This document shows, in pieces, positions 22,643 to 29,986 of a stretch of 29,986 nucleotides of DNA. The notes under the pieces are model-generated. The model worked only from the letters and a program-made list of their open reading frames with translations, had not been told where the DNA came from and made no database searches. This DNA comes from Methanomicrobiales archaeon (GTDB taxonomy: Archaea; Halobacteriota; Methanomicrobia; Methanomicrobiales; Methanoculleaceae): contig JAGVUK010000203.1 of NCBI GenBank assembly GCA_019136335.1, positions 1 to 29,986 of the forward strand, read 5' to 3'. A program made the translations under genes and the position numbers. How positions within the stretch are numbered: the stretch's first letter is position 1; each line of letters begins with the position of its first letter.

Positions 22643-23914
22643 ATGCTATTCGGCTCTTCCGGTATCCGGCAGGAGTTCGGCCCCGGCCTCATCGATCTCG
22701 CGCTCCGCATCGGAGCCGCCGCTGCAGACGGCACACCGGGCATCGTCGTGGGCAGGGATACCCGCACAACAAGCGAACTGCTGGAGCATTGCGTCATCGC
22801 CGGTATGCTCTCGGCCGGTGCAACCGTCTTCACCTGTGGCATCGCGCCCACACCGACGGTCGCTTACGCGACGCGCGACGCGGATGCAGGGTGTATGATC
22901 ACCGCCTCACACAACCCCGAGCCCTACAACGGGGTCAAACTGCTCAACCCCGACGGGTCGTCGTTCACCCGCCGGCAGCAGGCGGCGATCGAGGAGACGC
23001 TCGAAGGATCGCACTGGGAGGGGTGGGATAAGCAGGGGCACGTCTCTCCCGTCGATGCGCTTGCCATGCACCGGGACGCGATCCTCGGCGAAGTCAGCCT
23101 CTCCCGGCCGGTCACGGTCGTGCTGGACTGCGGCAACGGTGCGGGGAGCGTCATCACCCCTGATCTCCTCAGCGATGCGGGGGCGACCGTCATCGGGCTG
23201 AACTGCAACGTCTCTGGCCGGTTCGCCCGTCCATCGGAACCGCTCGAGGCAAACCTCCCCTACGTCGGCGAGATCGTCCGGAAGCGGGAGGCCGGGTGCG
23301 CGGTGATCCATGACGGCGACGCCGACCGGATGATGGCGTTCGACGAACGGGGCCGCTACATCGACGGAGACCACCTTCTTATGCTCTTTGCGAAATACCT
23401 CGACCGGAAGCGCGTGGTTACCACCGTCGATGCCTCGATGGCGATCGAGGAGGTCGCCGAGGTCCGCCGCACCCCGGTCGGCGACACCTTTGTCTCCGAA
23501 GAGCTCCTCTCCTGGGGAGATTTCGGCGGAGAGGCGTCGGGGAGCTGGATCTTCCCCGGGCACTCTTACTGCCCGGACGGGATCTACGCCGCGGCCCTGC
23601 TCTGCGAGATCGCGTCGGAGTGGTCGATCGCCGAAGAACTCGACCGGATGCCCCGGTATACCCTCCTCCGGGAGTCCTACCGCGTCGCCTCGCCCCGGGA
23701 GATCATGGCGGCGATCGGGGCCGACGAGCCGACGCACGGGGTCCGCTTTGACGACGACGACGGCTGGTACCTGATCCGGGCAAGCGGCACCGAACCGAAG
23801 GTCCGGATCACAGCCGAAGGAAAGACGCCAAAAAAAGCAAAAGAGATGCTTGATGCGGGGCATACCGCCCTCGAGAGAGCGAAACGTGTTTCAGGAGAGA
23901 GGAGGAGTGAATAG
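22643..23914 (+). CDS. glmM: Phosphoglucosamine mutase / phosphohexomutase
   Basis: The 423-residue protein is an alpha-D-phosphohexomutase: catalytic S89 in TASHNPEPYNGVK, metal-binding DGDADRM, and phosphate-binding RASGTEPKVRI near the C-terminus. Archaeal GlmM converts glucosamine-6-phosphate to glucosamine-1-phosphate for UDP-GlcNAc. This role fits the neighbours (two GlmU-like genes and glmS); phosphomannomutase activity is possible too. CAGGAGT precedes the ATG. The stop is one base before the next gene's ATG, in a strongly coupled operon. Confidence 0.9.
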   Translation: MLFGSSGIRQEFGPGLIDLALRIGAAAADGTPGIVVGRDTRTTSELLEHCVIAGMLSAGATVFTCGIAPTPTVAYATRDADAGCMITASHNPEPYNGVKLLNPDGSSFTRRQQAAIEETLEGSHWEGWDKQGHVSPVDALAMHRDAILGEVSLSRPVTVVLDCGNGAGSVITPDLLSDAGATVIGLNCNVSGRFARPSEPLEANLPYVGEIVRKREAGCAVIHDGDADRMMAFDERGRYIDGDHLLMLFAKYLDRKRVVTTVDASMAIEEVAEVRRTPVGDTFVSEELLSWGDFGGEASGSWIFPGHSYCPDGIYAAALLCEIASEWSIAEELDRMPRYTLLRESYRVASPREIMAAIGADEPTHGVRFDDDDGWYLIRASGTEPKVRITAEGKTPKKAKEMLDAGHTALERAKRVSGERRSE

Positions 23915-23915
23915 T

Positions 23916-25115
23916 ATGCAGTGTGTCGTTCTGGCAGCAGGAGAGGGGAAACGGATGCGCCCCCTGACCGCCCGGCGCCCGAAGGTGATGCTTCCCATCG
24001 CCAACCGCCCGATGATGGAACATCTGGTCGTCGCGGCCAGGGACGCAGGGATCACCGACTTCGTCTTCGTCGTCGGGTACTTCGAACGTGAGATCCGGAA
24101 TCATTTCGGGGACGGCAGCGCTCTCGGCGTGAAGATCGCGTACGTCACCCAGCGGCACCAGCTCGGGACCGCAGACGCCCTCCGGGCGACGACGGGGATG
24201 GTCAACGGCCGGTTCCTCCTCCTCAACGGCGATATGGTCCTCAAGAGGAGCGATATCGAGAAACTCTGCCGGATGAGCGCTCCCTGCATGGGGATCCACG
24301 AGACGGATCACCCGCAGGACTACGGCGTGGTGACCGTGGAGGGGCACCGCATCACCGGTCTTGAGGAGAAGTCGGAGCACCCGAAGAGCAACCTGATCAA
24401 CGCGGGCGCCTACCTCTTCGACCCCGATATCTTCGACCTCCTCGCCGGGGTCAGGATATCAGGCCGGGGCGAGTTCGAGCTGACCGACGCCCTGGAGTCC
24501 TACATCAGGGAGGGGACGCTCGCCGCGCACCCGCTGGAATACTGGCTCGACGTCGGGCAGCCGTGGGACCTCCTCGACGCAAACGAGGCGCTCCTCTCCT
24601 CGTTGCACCACGAACAGGGCGGCACGGTCGAGGAAGGGTGCACCGTCCCCGACACGGTCAGCATCGGCAAAGGGACCGTGATCCGGGCCGGAACCTACAT
24701 CGAGGGGCACTGTGTCATCGGCGAGAACTGCGTCGTCGGCCCTCATGCCTACATCCGGGGTTCGACCGCCATCGGCGATAACTGCCACATCGGGCACGCG
24801 ACCGAGATCAAGAACTCCATCATCATGGCGTCCACGAACATCCCGCACTTCAACTACGTGGGTGACAGCATCGTCGGGAGCGGGTGCAACTTCGGCGCCG
24901 GCACCAAGGTCGCGAACCTCAGGCACGACAACGCGGCGGTGAAGGTCTGCGGGAAGACGACCGGCCGGAGGAAGTTCGGCGCCATCATCGGCGACAACGT
25001 CCTCTTCGGGATCAACTGCTCGGTCAACGTCGGGAGCCTCATCGGCAGCAACACGCGAGTAGCCCCCCACTCCCTCGTGGAGGGGTGCATCGAGGAAGGG
25101 TCGGTCATCAGGTGA
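23916..25115 (+). CDS. glmU: GlmU-like bifunctional sugar-1-phosphate nucleotidylyltransferase / acetyltransferase (first copy)
   Basis: From ATG 23916 the protein has 399 residues. The N-terminal half is a nucleotidyltransferase (LAAGEGKRMRPLT at 6-18 with K23 in RRPKVMLPIANRPM, and LNGDM for the metal). The C-terminal part, from about 245, is a left-handed beta-helix of hexapeptide repeats (IGKGTVIRAGTYIEGHCVIG). In archaea such fusions acetylate glucosamine-1-phosphate and add UMP to give UDP-GlcNAc. Two Shine-Dalgarno-like sequences (GGAGGAG) lie at 23901-23907. It is followed by a paralogue. The glmM stop at 23914 rules out a longer, shared frame. Confidence 0.88.
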   Translation: MQCVVLAAGEGKRMRPLTARRPKVMLPIANRPMMEHLVVAARDAGITDFVFVVGYFEREIRNHFGDGSALGVKIAYVTQRHQLGTADALRATTGMVNGRFLLLNGDMVLKRSDIEKLCRMSAPCMGIHETDHPQDYGVVTVEGHRITGLEEKSEHPKSNLINAGAYLFDPDIFDLLAGVRISGRGEFELTDALESYIREGTLAAHPLEYWLDVGQPWDLLDANEALLSSLHHEQGGTVEEGCTVPDTVSIGKGTVIRAGTYIEGHCVIGENCVVGPHAYIRGSTAIGDNCHIGHATEIKNSIIMASTNIPHFNYVGDSIVGSGCNFGAGTKVANLRHDNAAVKVCGKTTGRRKFGAIIGDNVLFGINCSVNVGSLIGSNTRVAPHSLVEGCIEEGSVIR

Positions 25116-25116
25116 T

Positions 25117-26271
25117 ATGATGCAGGCAGTCATCCTAGCAGCAGGAGAGGGGAGCCGCCTCCGGCCGCTCACGCGGAGCAAGCCCAAAGCCATGCTCCCG
25201 GTCGCAAACCGGCCGATCATCGAGTATGTCATCGACGCACTGCTGGAGAACGGGATCCGCGACATCGTCGTGGTGGTCGGGTACCGCAAAGAGGACGTCA
25301 TCCGGCACCTCAACAAGCTCGACGCCCCGATCCAGGTCGTCGTGCAGGAACGGCAGCTCGGGACCGCGGACGCCCTCCGGGCGGCCGAATCGGAGATCAC
25401 GGGCGACTTTCTCGTTCTCCCCGGCGACAACTACATCAACGCGGAATCGATCGCCCGGATCAAGAAGGAGCGAAACGCCATACTCGTGGCCGAGCACCCG
25501 AGTCCATCGAACTTCGGGGTCGTGGTGATCCGAAATGGCCTCGCCCGCGAGATCATCGAGAAACCCGAGGATGCCCCGACGTTCACGGTATCGACCGGGA
25601 TCTACTCTTTTGCGCCCGACGTCTTCTCCTACCTCCGGACAAACGAGATCCCCGACGCCCTCGCCGCGATGATCGCGTCGGGCCGCCGGATACGCGCAAT
25701 CCCGGCGGCCGATTGGCAGGATGCCATCTACCCCTGGGACCTCCTGAAACTCAACAGCCGCATGCTCAAAGGGATCGCGCCCGAGATCGGCGGGACGGTC
25801 GATGCATCCGTCGTCCGCCGGGGCACGGTGCGTATCGGCACCGGAACAACCGTCGGCCCGAACACCGTGATCTACGGCCCCGTCACCATCGGAGACAACT
25901 GCAACATCGGCCCGAACTGCGTGATCATGCCGGACGTGAGCATCGGCGACCGGGTGGAGGTTGAGCCGTTCACCTACGTCGCCGACTCGCTCATCATGAG
26001 CGACGCGAGAATCGGGTCCCATTCGAGGATCGTCTCGGCGGTCTTCGGCCAGGGATGCATCCTCGCCGACCACACCACCACCTATCCGTCAGCAAGCTTC
26101 ATTGAGGTCGGAGAGCGGGTCCAGAAGGAGGAATTCGGCGCAGTCCTCGGCGATGGGGTCCGCGCGGCACCCTTCACAACATTTAAGAACTGTATTGCCG
26201 GTAACAATGTTACCATTGAACGGGGAAAGACAGTGGTCGGCCTCATCGAAGACGGCACCCGGGTGATGTAG
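25117..26271 (+). CDS. GlmU-like sugar-1-phosphate nucleotidylyltransferase with beta-helix (second copy)
   Basis: This 384-residue paralogue of the gene just upstream shares the layout: LAAGEGSRLRPLT and PKAMLPVANRPI at the start, LGTADALRAAES, LPGDNY in place of the metal-binding LNGDM, and a C-terminal beta-helix with hexapeptide repeats (IGDNCNIGPNCVIM). It is diverged enough that the substrate may differ; glucose-1-phosphate thymidylyl- or uridylyltransferase is an alternative. The overlap with the preceding stop (GGTGAT then ATG) points to coupling. Start 25117 or the adjacent ATG 25120. Confidence 0.85.
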   Translation: MMQAVILAAGEGSRLRPLTRSKPKAMLPVANRPIIEYVIDALLENGIRDIVVVVGYRKEDVIRHLNKLDAPIQVVVQERQLGTADALRAAESEITGDFLVLPGDNYINAESIARIKKERNAILVAEHPSPSNFGVVVIRNGLAREIIEKPEDAPTFTVSTGIYSFAPDVFSYLRTNEIPDALAAMIASGRRIRAIPAADWQDAIYPWDLLKLNSRMLKGIAPEIGGTVDASVVRRGTVRIGTGTTVGPNTVIYGPVTIGDNCNIGPNCVIMPDVSIGDRVEVEPFTYVADSLIMSDARIGSHSRIVSAVFGQGCILADHTTTYPSASFIEVGERVQKEEFGAVLGDGVRAAPFTTFKNCIAGNNVTIERGKTVVGLIEDGTRVM

Positions 26272-28011
26272 ATGTGCGGGATTGTCGGCTACATCGGAAG
26301 ACGGGACGCAACACCGGTCCTGATCCAGGGGTTGAAGCGGCTTGAGTACCGGGGCTACGACTCGTTTGGCATCGCAACGGTCGGGAGCGCGATCGAGGTC
26401 TACAAGAAGGTGGGCCGGATCTCTGACGGGGAGGCGGGGGCGGCCTATCTCGCCGGGTACACCGGGATCGGGCATACCCGATGGGCCACCCACGGGGAAC
26501 CGAGTGACATCAACGCCCACCCGCACACCGACTGCACGGGGAGGATCGCCCTGGTGCATAACGGGGTGATCGAGAACTACAGCGAACTGAAGCGGCAGCT
26601 GCAGGAACGCGGTCACACCTTCCGGTCCGAGACCGATACTGAGGTGATCGCCCATCTCGTCGAGGAGCGGTATGACGGCGATCTCCTCGCGGCGGTCAGC
26701 GCGGTCCTCCCCCTGCTCGAGGGCTCGTATGCCGTCCTCGCGATTGCAGCGGACACCCAGAGAATCGTCGCCGCAAGGAACGCGAGCCCGCTCGTCCTCG
26801 GTGTCGGCGACGCTGAGGTCTTCGCCGCCTCGGATATGACGCCGCTCCTCGAGTATACCGAGCGCGTGATCTACCTCGAGGACGGCGACGTCGCCGATCT
26901 CACCCCCGACCGCTACACCATCTACCACGACGGCCGGGAGGTGGAGCGCCCGGTCGAGCTGATCAGCTGGTGCGTCGAGGATACCCGGAAGGGCGGGTTT
27001 GCCCACTACATGTTGAAAGAGATCTTCGAACAGCCCCAGTCCTTCTACGAGACCATCCGGGCGGGCATCGACGACCACGTGCGGCAGATGGTCATGGAGG
27101 CCGACGAGATCACGCTGGTCGCGTGCGGGACGTCCTACCACACCGCCCTTGTCTTCAAATACCTGGCTGAACCGCTCTGTAATCTCCCCGTGCGGGTCGA
27201 GATGGGGTCCGAGTTCAAGTACTTCACCCCGCCCCTTCACGGCCTCGTGATCGCGGTCTCGCAGTCGGGGGAGACTGCGGATACGATCGCCGCCCTCAAG
27301 ATGGCGAAAGCCCGCAACTGTCCAACGCTTGCGATCACCAATGTGCAGGGGAGCACGGTCACCCGGGTTGCGGATAAGACTCTCCTGATGCGGGCCGGCC
27401 CCGAGATCGGCGTCGCCGCAACCAAGTCCTACACGGCGCAGCTTGCGGCGCTGATGCAGATCGTCAACGCGCGTTGCGACGGGGCGTTCGACGACGTCCT
27501 GTCGCACGCGCACCTCGCTATCGGCGAAGTCCTCATCCGCGAGATCAGGGAAGCGGTGGCCCTCTGTTCGAAGGCGGAGCACGTCTTTTTCGTCGGGAGG
27601 GGGCCGTTCTACCCGGTCTCGATGGAGGGCGCCCTGAAGATGAAGGAGATCAGCTACGTCCACGCCGAGGGGTATGCGGCGGGAGAACTCAAGCATGGGC
27701 CGTTTGCCCTGCTCACCGCGGAGACGCCGGTGGTCGCCATCTGCACCCCGGGGCCGACCTACAGCGTGATGGCCTCAAACATCAAGGAGATGAAGGCAAG
27801 GAAAGCGCCGGTCATCGCACTCGGGGTGGACGGCGATAAAGAACTCGCCGAGATCGTGGACATCTTCATCCCTATACCGAACACACACCTTCTGGTGCAG
27901 GTCCTGACCATATCGGTCGCCCTCCAGCTGCTTGCCTACCACACCGCGTGCGCCCTGCAGCGGGATGTCGACAAACCCCGGAACCTGGCAAAGAGCGTGA
28001 CCGTTGAATGA
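26272..28011 (+). CDS. glmS: Glutamine--fructose-6-phosphate aminotransferase (isomerizing)
   Basis: GlmS makes glucosamine-6-phosphate from fructose-6-phosphate and glutamine, the first step to UDP-GlcNAc. The 579-residue protein begins MCGIVGYIG, where Cys2 is the glutaminase nucleophile. It has the glutamine-binding region (HTRWATHG, and GVIENYSEL) and two SIS domains (CGTSYHTA, SQSGETADT, KSYTAQLA). It ends DKPRNLAKSVTVE, the conserved tail. The ATG directly follows the stop of the preceding gene, and its own stop overlaps the next gene's ATG. Confidence 0.97.
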   Translation: MCGIVGYIGRRDATPVLIQGLKRLEYRGYDSFGIATVGSAIEVYKKVGRISDGEAGAAYLAGYTGIGHTRWATHGEPSDINAHPHTDCTGRIALVHNGVIENYSELKRQLQERGHTFRSETDTEVIAHLVEERYDGDLLAAVSAVLPLLEGSYAVLAIAADTQRIVAARNASPLVLGVGDAEVFAASDMTPLLEYTERVIYLEDGDVADLTPDRYTIYHDGREVERPVELISWCVEDTRKGGFAHYMLKEIFEQPQSFYETIRAGIDDHVRQMVMEADEITLVACGTSYHTALVFKYLAEPLCNLPVRVEMGSEFKYFTPPLHGLVIAVSQSGETADTIAALKMAKARNCPTLAITNVQGSTVTRVADKTLLMRAGPEIGVAATKSYTAQLAALMQIVNARCDGAFDDVLSHAHLAIGEVLIREIREAVALCSKAEHVFFVGRGPFYPVSMEGALKMKEISYVHAEGYAAGELKHGPFALLTAETPVVAICTPGPTYSVMASNIKEMKARKAPVIALGVDGDKELAEIVDIFIPIPNTHLLVQVLTISVALQLLAYHTACALQRDVDKPRNLAKSVTVE

Positions 28012-28601
28012 TTGAGTATGGACGTAACGCCCTCGGCGAAGGGGCGACGATATTTGAGCCGGTGACGCTCGGGTTTCCCTCCCGCGACCGGATGGGAGAG
28101 GAAGGCTACCCGGGCGTCACCATCGGGAGGAATGCGGTTCTCCGGTCGGGCACCGTCATCTACTGCGACGTCGTGATCGGCGACGCCTTCCAGACCGGCC
28201 ATAATGTGCTGATCCGCGAGAAGACCACCATCGGCAACCGTGTCGCGATAGGGACGGCGGCGGTGATCGAGGGGGACTGCACGATCGGTGACGACGTCCG
28301 CCTCCAGAGCCTGGTCTACATCCCGACCGGCGCCCGGATCGGCGACCGGGTCTTCGTCGGCCCGAACGCCGTGCTGACGAACGACCGCTACCCGCCGGGC
28401 CCCCGCGAGGGGCTCCGCGGACCGGTGATCGGGGACGATGCCGTCATCGGTGCGAACGCGACGGTCCTTCCCGGCGTTGTCGTTGGGGAGGGGGCGTTCG
28501 TCGCCGCGGGCGCGGTGGTGACGAAGGACGTCCCGCCGGGGATGCTTGCGGTGGGCACGCCGGCACGGTTCCGGCCGCTGCCTCCGGGGGCAAGACGGTG
28601 A
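28008..28601 (+). CDS. Hexapeptide-repeat acetyltransferase (WbpD-like)
   Basis: The 197-residue protein is almost entirely a left-handed beta-helix (VTIGRNAVLRSGTVIYCDVVIG, in pieces, from about residue 37), ending in AAGAVVTKDVPPGMLAVGTPA, the usual end of this acetyltransferase group. With the DegT aminotransferase right after it, it most resembles the WbpD/WbpE pair, which acetylates and aminates UDP-sugars to make 2,3-diacetamido uronic acids for glycans. This is inferred from context and general similarity. It overlaps the glmS stop (ATGA) and the next gene's start (GTGA). Confidence 0.82.
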   Translation: MIEYGRNALGEGATIFEPVTLGFPSRDRMGEEGYPGVTIGRNAVLRSGTVIYCDVVIGDAFQTGHNVLIREKTTIGNRVAIGTAAVIEGDCTIGDDVRLQSLVYIPTGARIGDRVFVGPNAVLTNDRYPPGPREGLRGPVIGDDAVIGANATVLPGVVVGEGAFVAAGAVVTKDVPPGMLAVGTPARFRPLPPGARR

Positions 28602-29986
28602 CGCTGGAGATCCCCGTCGCCCGGCCGCTCGTCGGGGAGGAGGAGGTCGAGGCCGTCGGCCGCGTGATGCGGTCGGGGATGCTCGCCCAGGGGTCGGTCG
28701 TCACCGAGTTCGAATCGGGCTTTGCGGAGTACTGCGGTGCCCGGCACGCGGTCGGCGTCAACTCCGGGACGGCGGCGCTTCATGCAGCCCTCCTTGCCGC
28801 GGGCATCGGGTCCGGCGACTCGGTGATCGTCCCGGCGTTCACGTTCTTTGCGACGGCGTCAAGCGTCTCGATGTGCGGGGCGACCCCCCTCTTTGCGGAC
28901 GTCGACCCCGCGACGTTCAACATCGACCCGGAATCGATCGCGGCCCTCGTCCGGCCCGACACCCGGGCAATCGTCGGGGTCCACCTCTTCGGGCAGCCGT
29001 TCGACGTCGGTGCCGTCCGCGATCTCTGTGATGACCATGATCTTACCCTGATCGAAGACGCGGCCCAGGCGCACGGCGCGGAGTATCACGGGAGAAGGGC
29101 GGGGAGCCTTGCCGACATCGGCTGCTTCTCGTTCTACCCGACAAAGAACATGACCACCGGGGAAGGGGGCATGGTTACGACCGACGACGACGCCCTTGCC
29201 GAGCGGGTCAGGCTCCTCATCAACCACGGGCAGAGCCGGAAGTACCTTCACTCGGTCGTCGGCTACAACTACCGGATGACGAACATCGCCGCCGCCATCG
29301 GCCTCGTGCAGCTCGACCGCCTCGAGGGGTTCAACGAGCGCCGGACCAGGAACGCCCGGTACCTTGACCACCACCTCACGGGCACGGGACTCGTCACGCC
29401 CCACGTGGCGCCGGGCGTCCGGCACGTCTACCACCAGTATGTGGTGAAGATCCCCGCCGGCTACCCGCTCACGAGAGACGCGTTCATGAGCGCGCTTGCG
29501 GATTGGGGGATCGGCACCGCCGTCCACTACCCCATCCCCGTCAACCGGCAGCCGGTCTACCGGAGTGCGTCCGGGGACGTCGTATGCCCGGTATCTGACG
29601 ACCTTGCGGCCTCGGTCGTGAGCCTGCCCGTCCACCCGTCGGTGACGGACTACCAGTCGATAACGATGAGAATACTGCTCGTCTCCACCCAGGACTACAT
29701 CCACCACCCGATCCCGTCAAGGCACCACAACATCTTCGAGGAGCTCGCGACACGGCATGAGGTCCATGTGCCCCATTTCCACGTCAGCAGGGGAAAGGAG
29801 CGTGAGACCCGCCTTCACGTCCACGAAGCGACGCGGTTTGCCGTCGAAAGTCCCTTCCTCCACTACACCTTAAACGCGCCCTGCCACTACCGGGTCATCC
29901 GCGGTATCATCCGCGACTACGATATCGACGTCGTCGTCGGCGCCCACGTCCTCGCGGGGACGGCGATGGTCCGTGCGGCGGAGAAG
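28598..29986 (+). CDS. DegT/DnrJ/EryC1 aminotransferase fused in frame to a glycosyltransferase-like N-terminus (cut by the window edge)
   Basis: From GTG 28598 one frame is open to the window edge (463 codons). Residues 1-356 are a PLP-dependent DegT-family aminotransferase: VNSGTAALHAALLAAGI, PAFTFFATAS, IEDAAQAHGA, and the PLP lysine K183 in FYPTKNMTTGEGG. It lacks the last helix seen in this family: after LPVHPSVTD the sequence runs into MRILLVSTQDYIHHPIPSRH, which starts a glycosyltransferase-like domain (ATG at 29666). That ATG has no Shine-Dalgarno sequence. So this is either a real fusion, a deletion joining two genes, or an assembly error. The likely role is amino-sugar (WbpE-like) synthesis for glycans. 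Confidence 0.75.
   Translation, partial: MTLEIPVARPLVGEEEVEAVGRVMRSGMLAQGSVVTEFESGFAEYCGARHAVGVNSGTAALHAALLAAGIGSGDSVIVPAFTFFATASSVSMCGATPLFADVDPATFNIDPESIAALVRPDTRAIVGVHLFGQPFDVGAVRDLCDDHDLTLIEDAAQAHGAEYHGRRAGSLADIGCFSFYPTKNMTTGEGGMVTTDDDALAERVRLLINHGQSRKYLHSVVGYNYRMTNIAAAIGLVQLDRLEGFNERRTRNARYLDHHLTGTGLVTPHVAPGVRHVYHQYVVKIPAGYPLTRDAFMSALADWGIGTAVHYPIPVNRQPVYRSASGDVVCPVSDDLAASVVSLPVHPSVTDYQSITMRILLVSTQDYIHHPIPSRHHNIFEELATRHEVHVPHFHVSRGKERETRLHVHEATRFAVESPFLHYTLNAPCHYRVIRGIIRDYDIDVVVGAHVLAGTAMVRAAEK

Noticed and set aside
26089..27696. 535-codon minus-strand open frame opposite glmS
   Set aside because: Antisense shadow of glmS, with no family similarity or ribosome-binding site.
1..29986. 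CRISPR array, tRNA, rRNA, insertion sequence or replication origin
   Set aside because: No regularly spaced repeats, tRNA-like cloverleaf, rRNA segment, transposase or origin-like cluster was found on reading both strands.

Overview
The window looks like chromosomal DNA from a GC-rich methanogenic archaeon of the order Methanomicrobiales, most likely a Methanoculleus-like genome (inference). The supporting signs are archaeal-type uS12/uS7, aRF1 with NIKS and GGQ motifs, an archaeal tRNA-wyosine enzyme, O-phosphoseryl-tRNA synthetase (essentially a methanogen enzyme), archaemetzincin, preQ0 genes for archaeosine, TATA-box promoters and short or absent leaders.

Layout. 1-601 (minus): start of the str ribosomal operon (rps12, then rps7 running off the left edge). 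775-3011 (plus): queD-queE-queC, making the preQ0 precursor of archaeosine, followed by a Nudix hydrolase, all overlapping or nearly abutting. 3081-8482 (plus): a tightly overlapping translation operon, prf1-argS-taw1-sepS. 8457-10715 (minus): a fused trehalose-6-phosphate synthase/phosphatase whose stop overlaps sepS tail to tail. 10716-13463: an accessory, partly AT-rich island holding an AT-rich DUF3800 gene with a diverged repeat copy just upstream and another beyond its 3' end, a membrane protein plus Xre regulator pair with a palindromic operator, and two candidate structured RNAs. 13464-16231 (minus): THEP1-like NTPase, archaemetzincin, a YprB-like exonuclease and a Cys-rich unknown protein, in overlapping pairs. 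16349-18209 (plus): HAD phosphatase and a transglutaminase-like lipoprotein. 18210-18862: gene-poor, with a decayed DNA-methyltransferase-like fragment, a possible leaderless mini-ORF and an inverted repeat in the sufC promoter. 18863-20691: sufC-sufB iron-sulfur assembly. 20722-22605: pcm, a cyclase-family hydrolase and a Cys-rich unknown. 22643-29986: amino-sugar nucleotide and surface-glycan genes (glmM, two tandem GlmU-like proteins, glmS, a hexapeptide acetyltransferase and a DegT aminotransferase that reads without a stop into a glycosyltransferase-like N-terminus).

How the genes fit together. The left half serves translation: ribosome, release factor, two aminoacyl-tRNA synthetases and two tRNA-modification pathways (archaeosine and wyosine). 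The right end supplies UDP-GlcNAc (GlmS, GlmM, GlmU) and probably a diacetamido-uronic acid sugar (WbpD/WbpE-like enzymes) for N-glycans or the S-layer.

No tRNA, rRNA, CRISPR array or transposase was found. The least explained parts are the 10.7-13.5 kb island, the 18.2-18.9 kb gap and the aminotransferase-glycosyltransferase fusion at the right edge.
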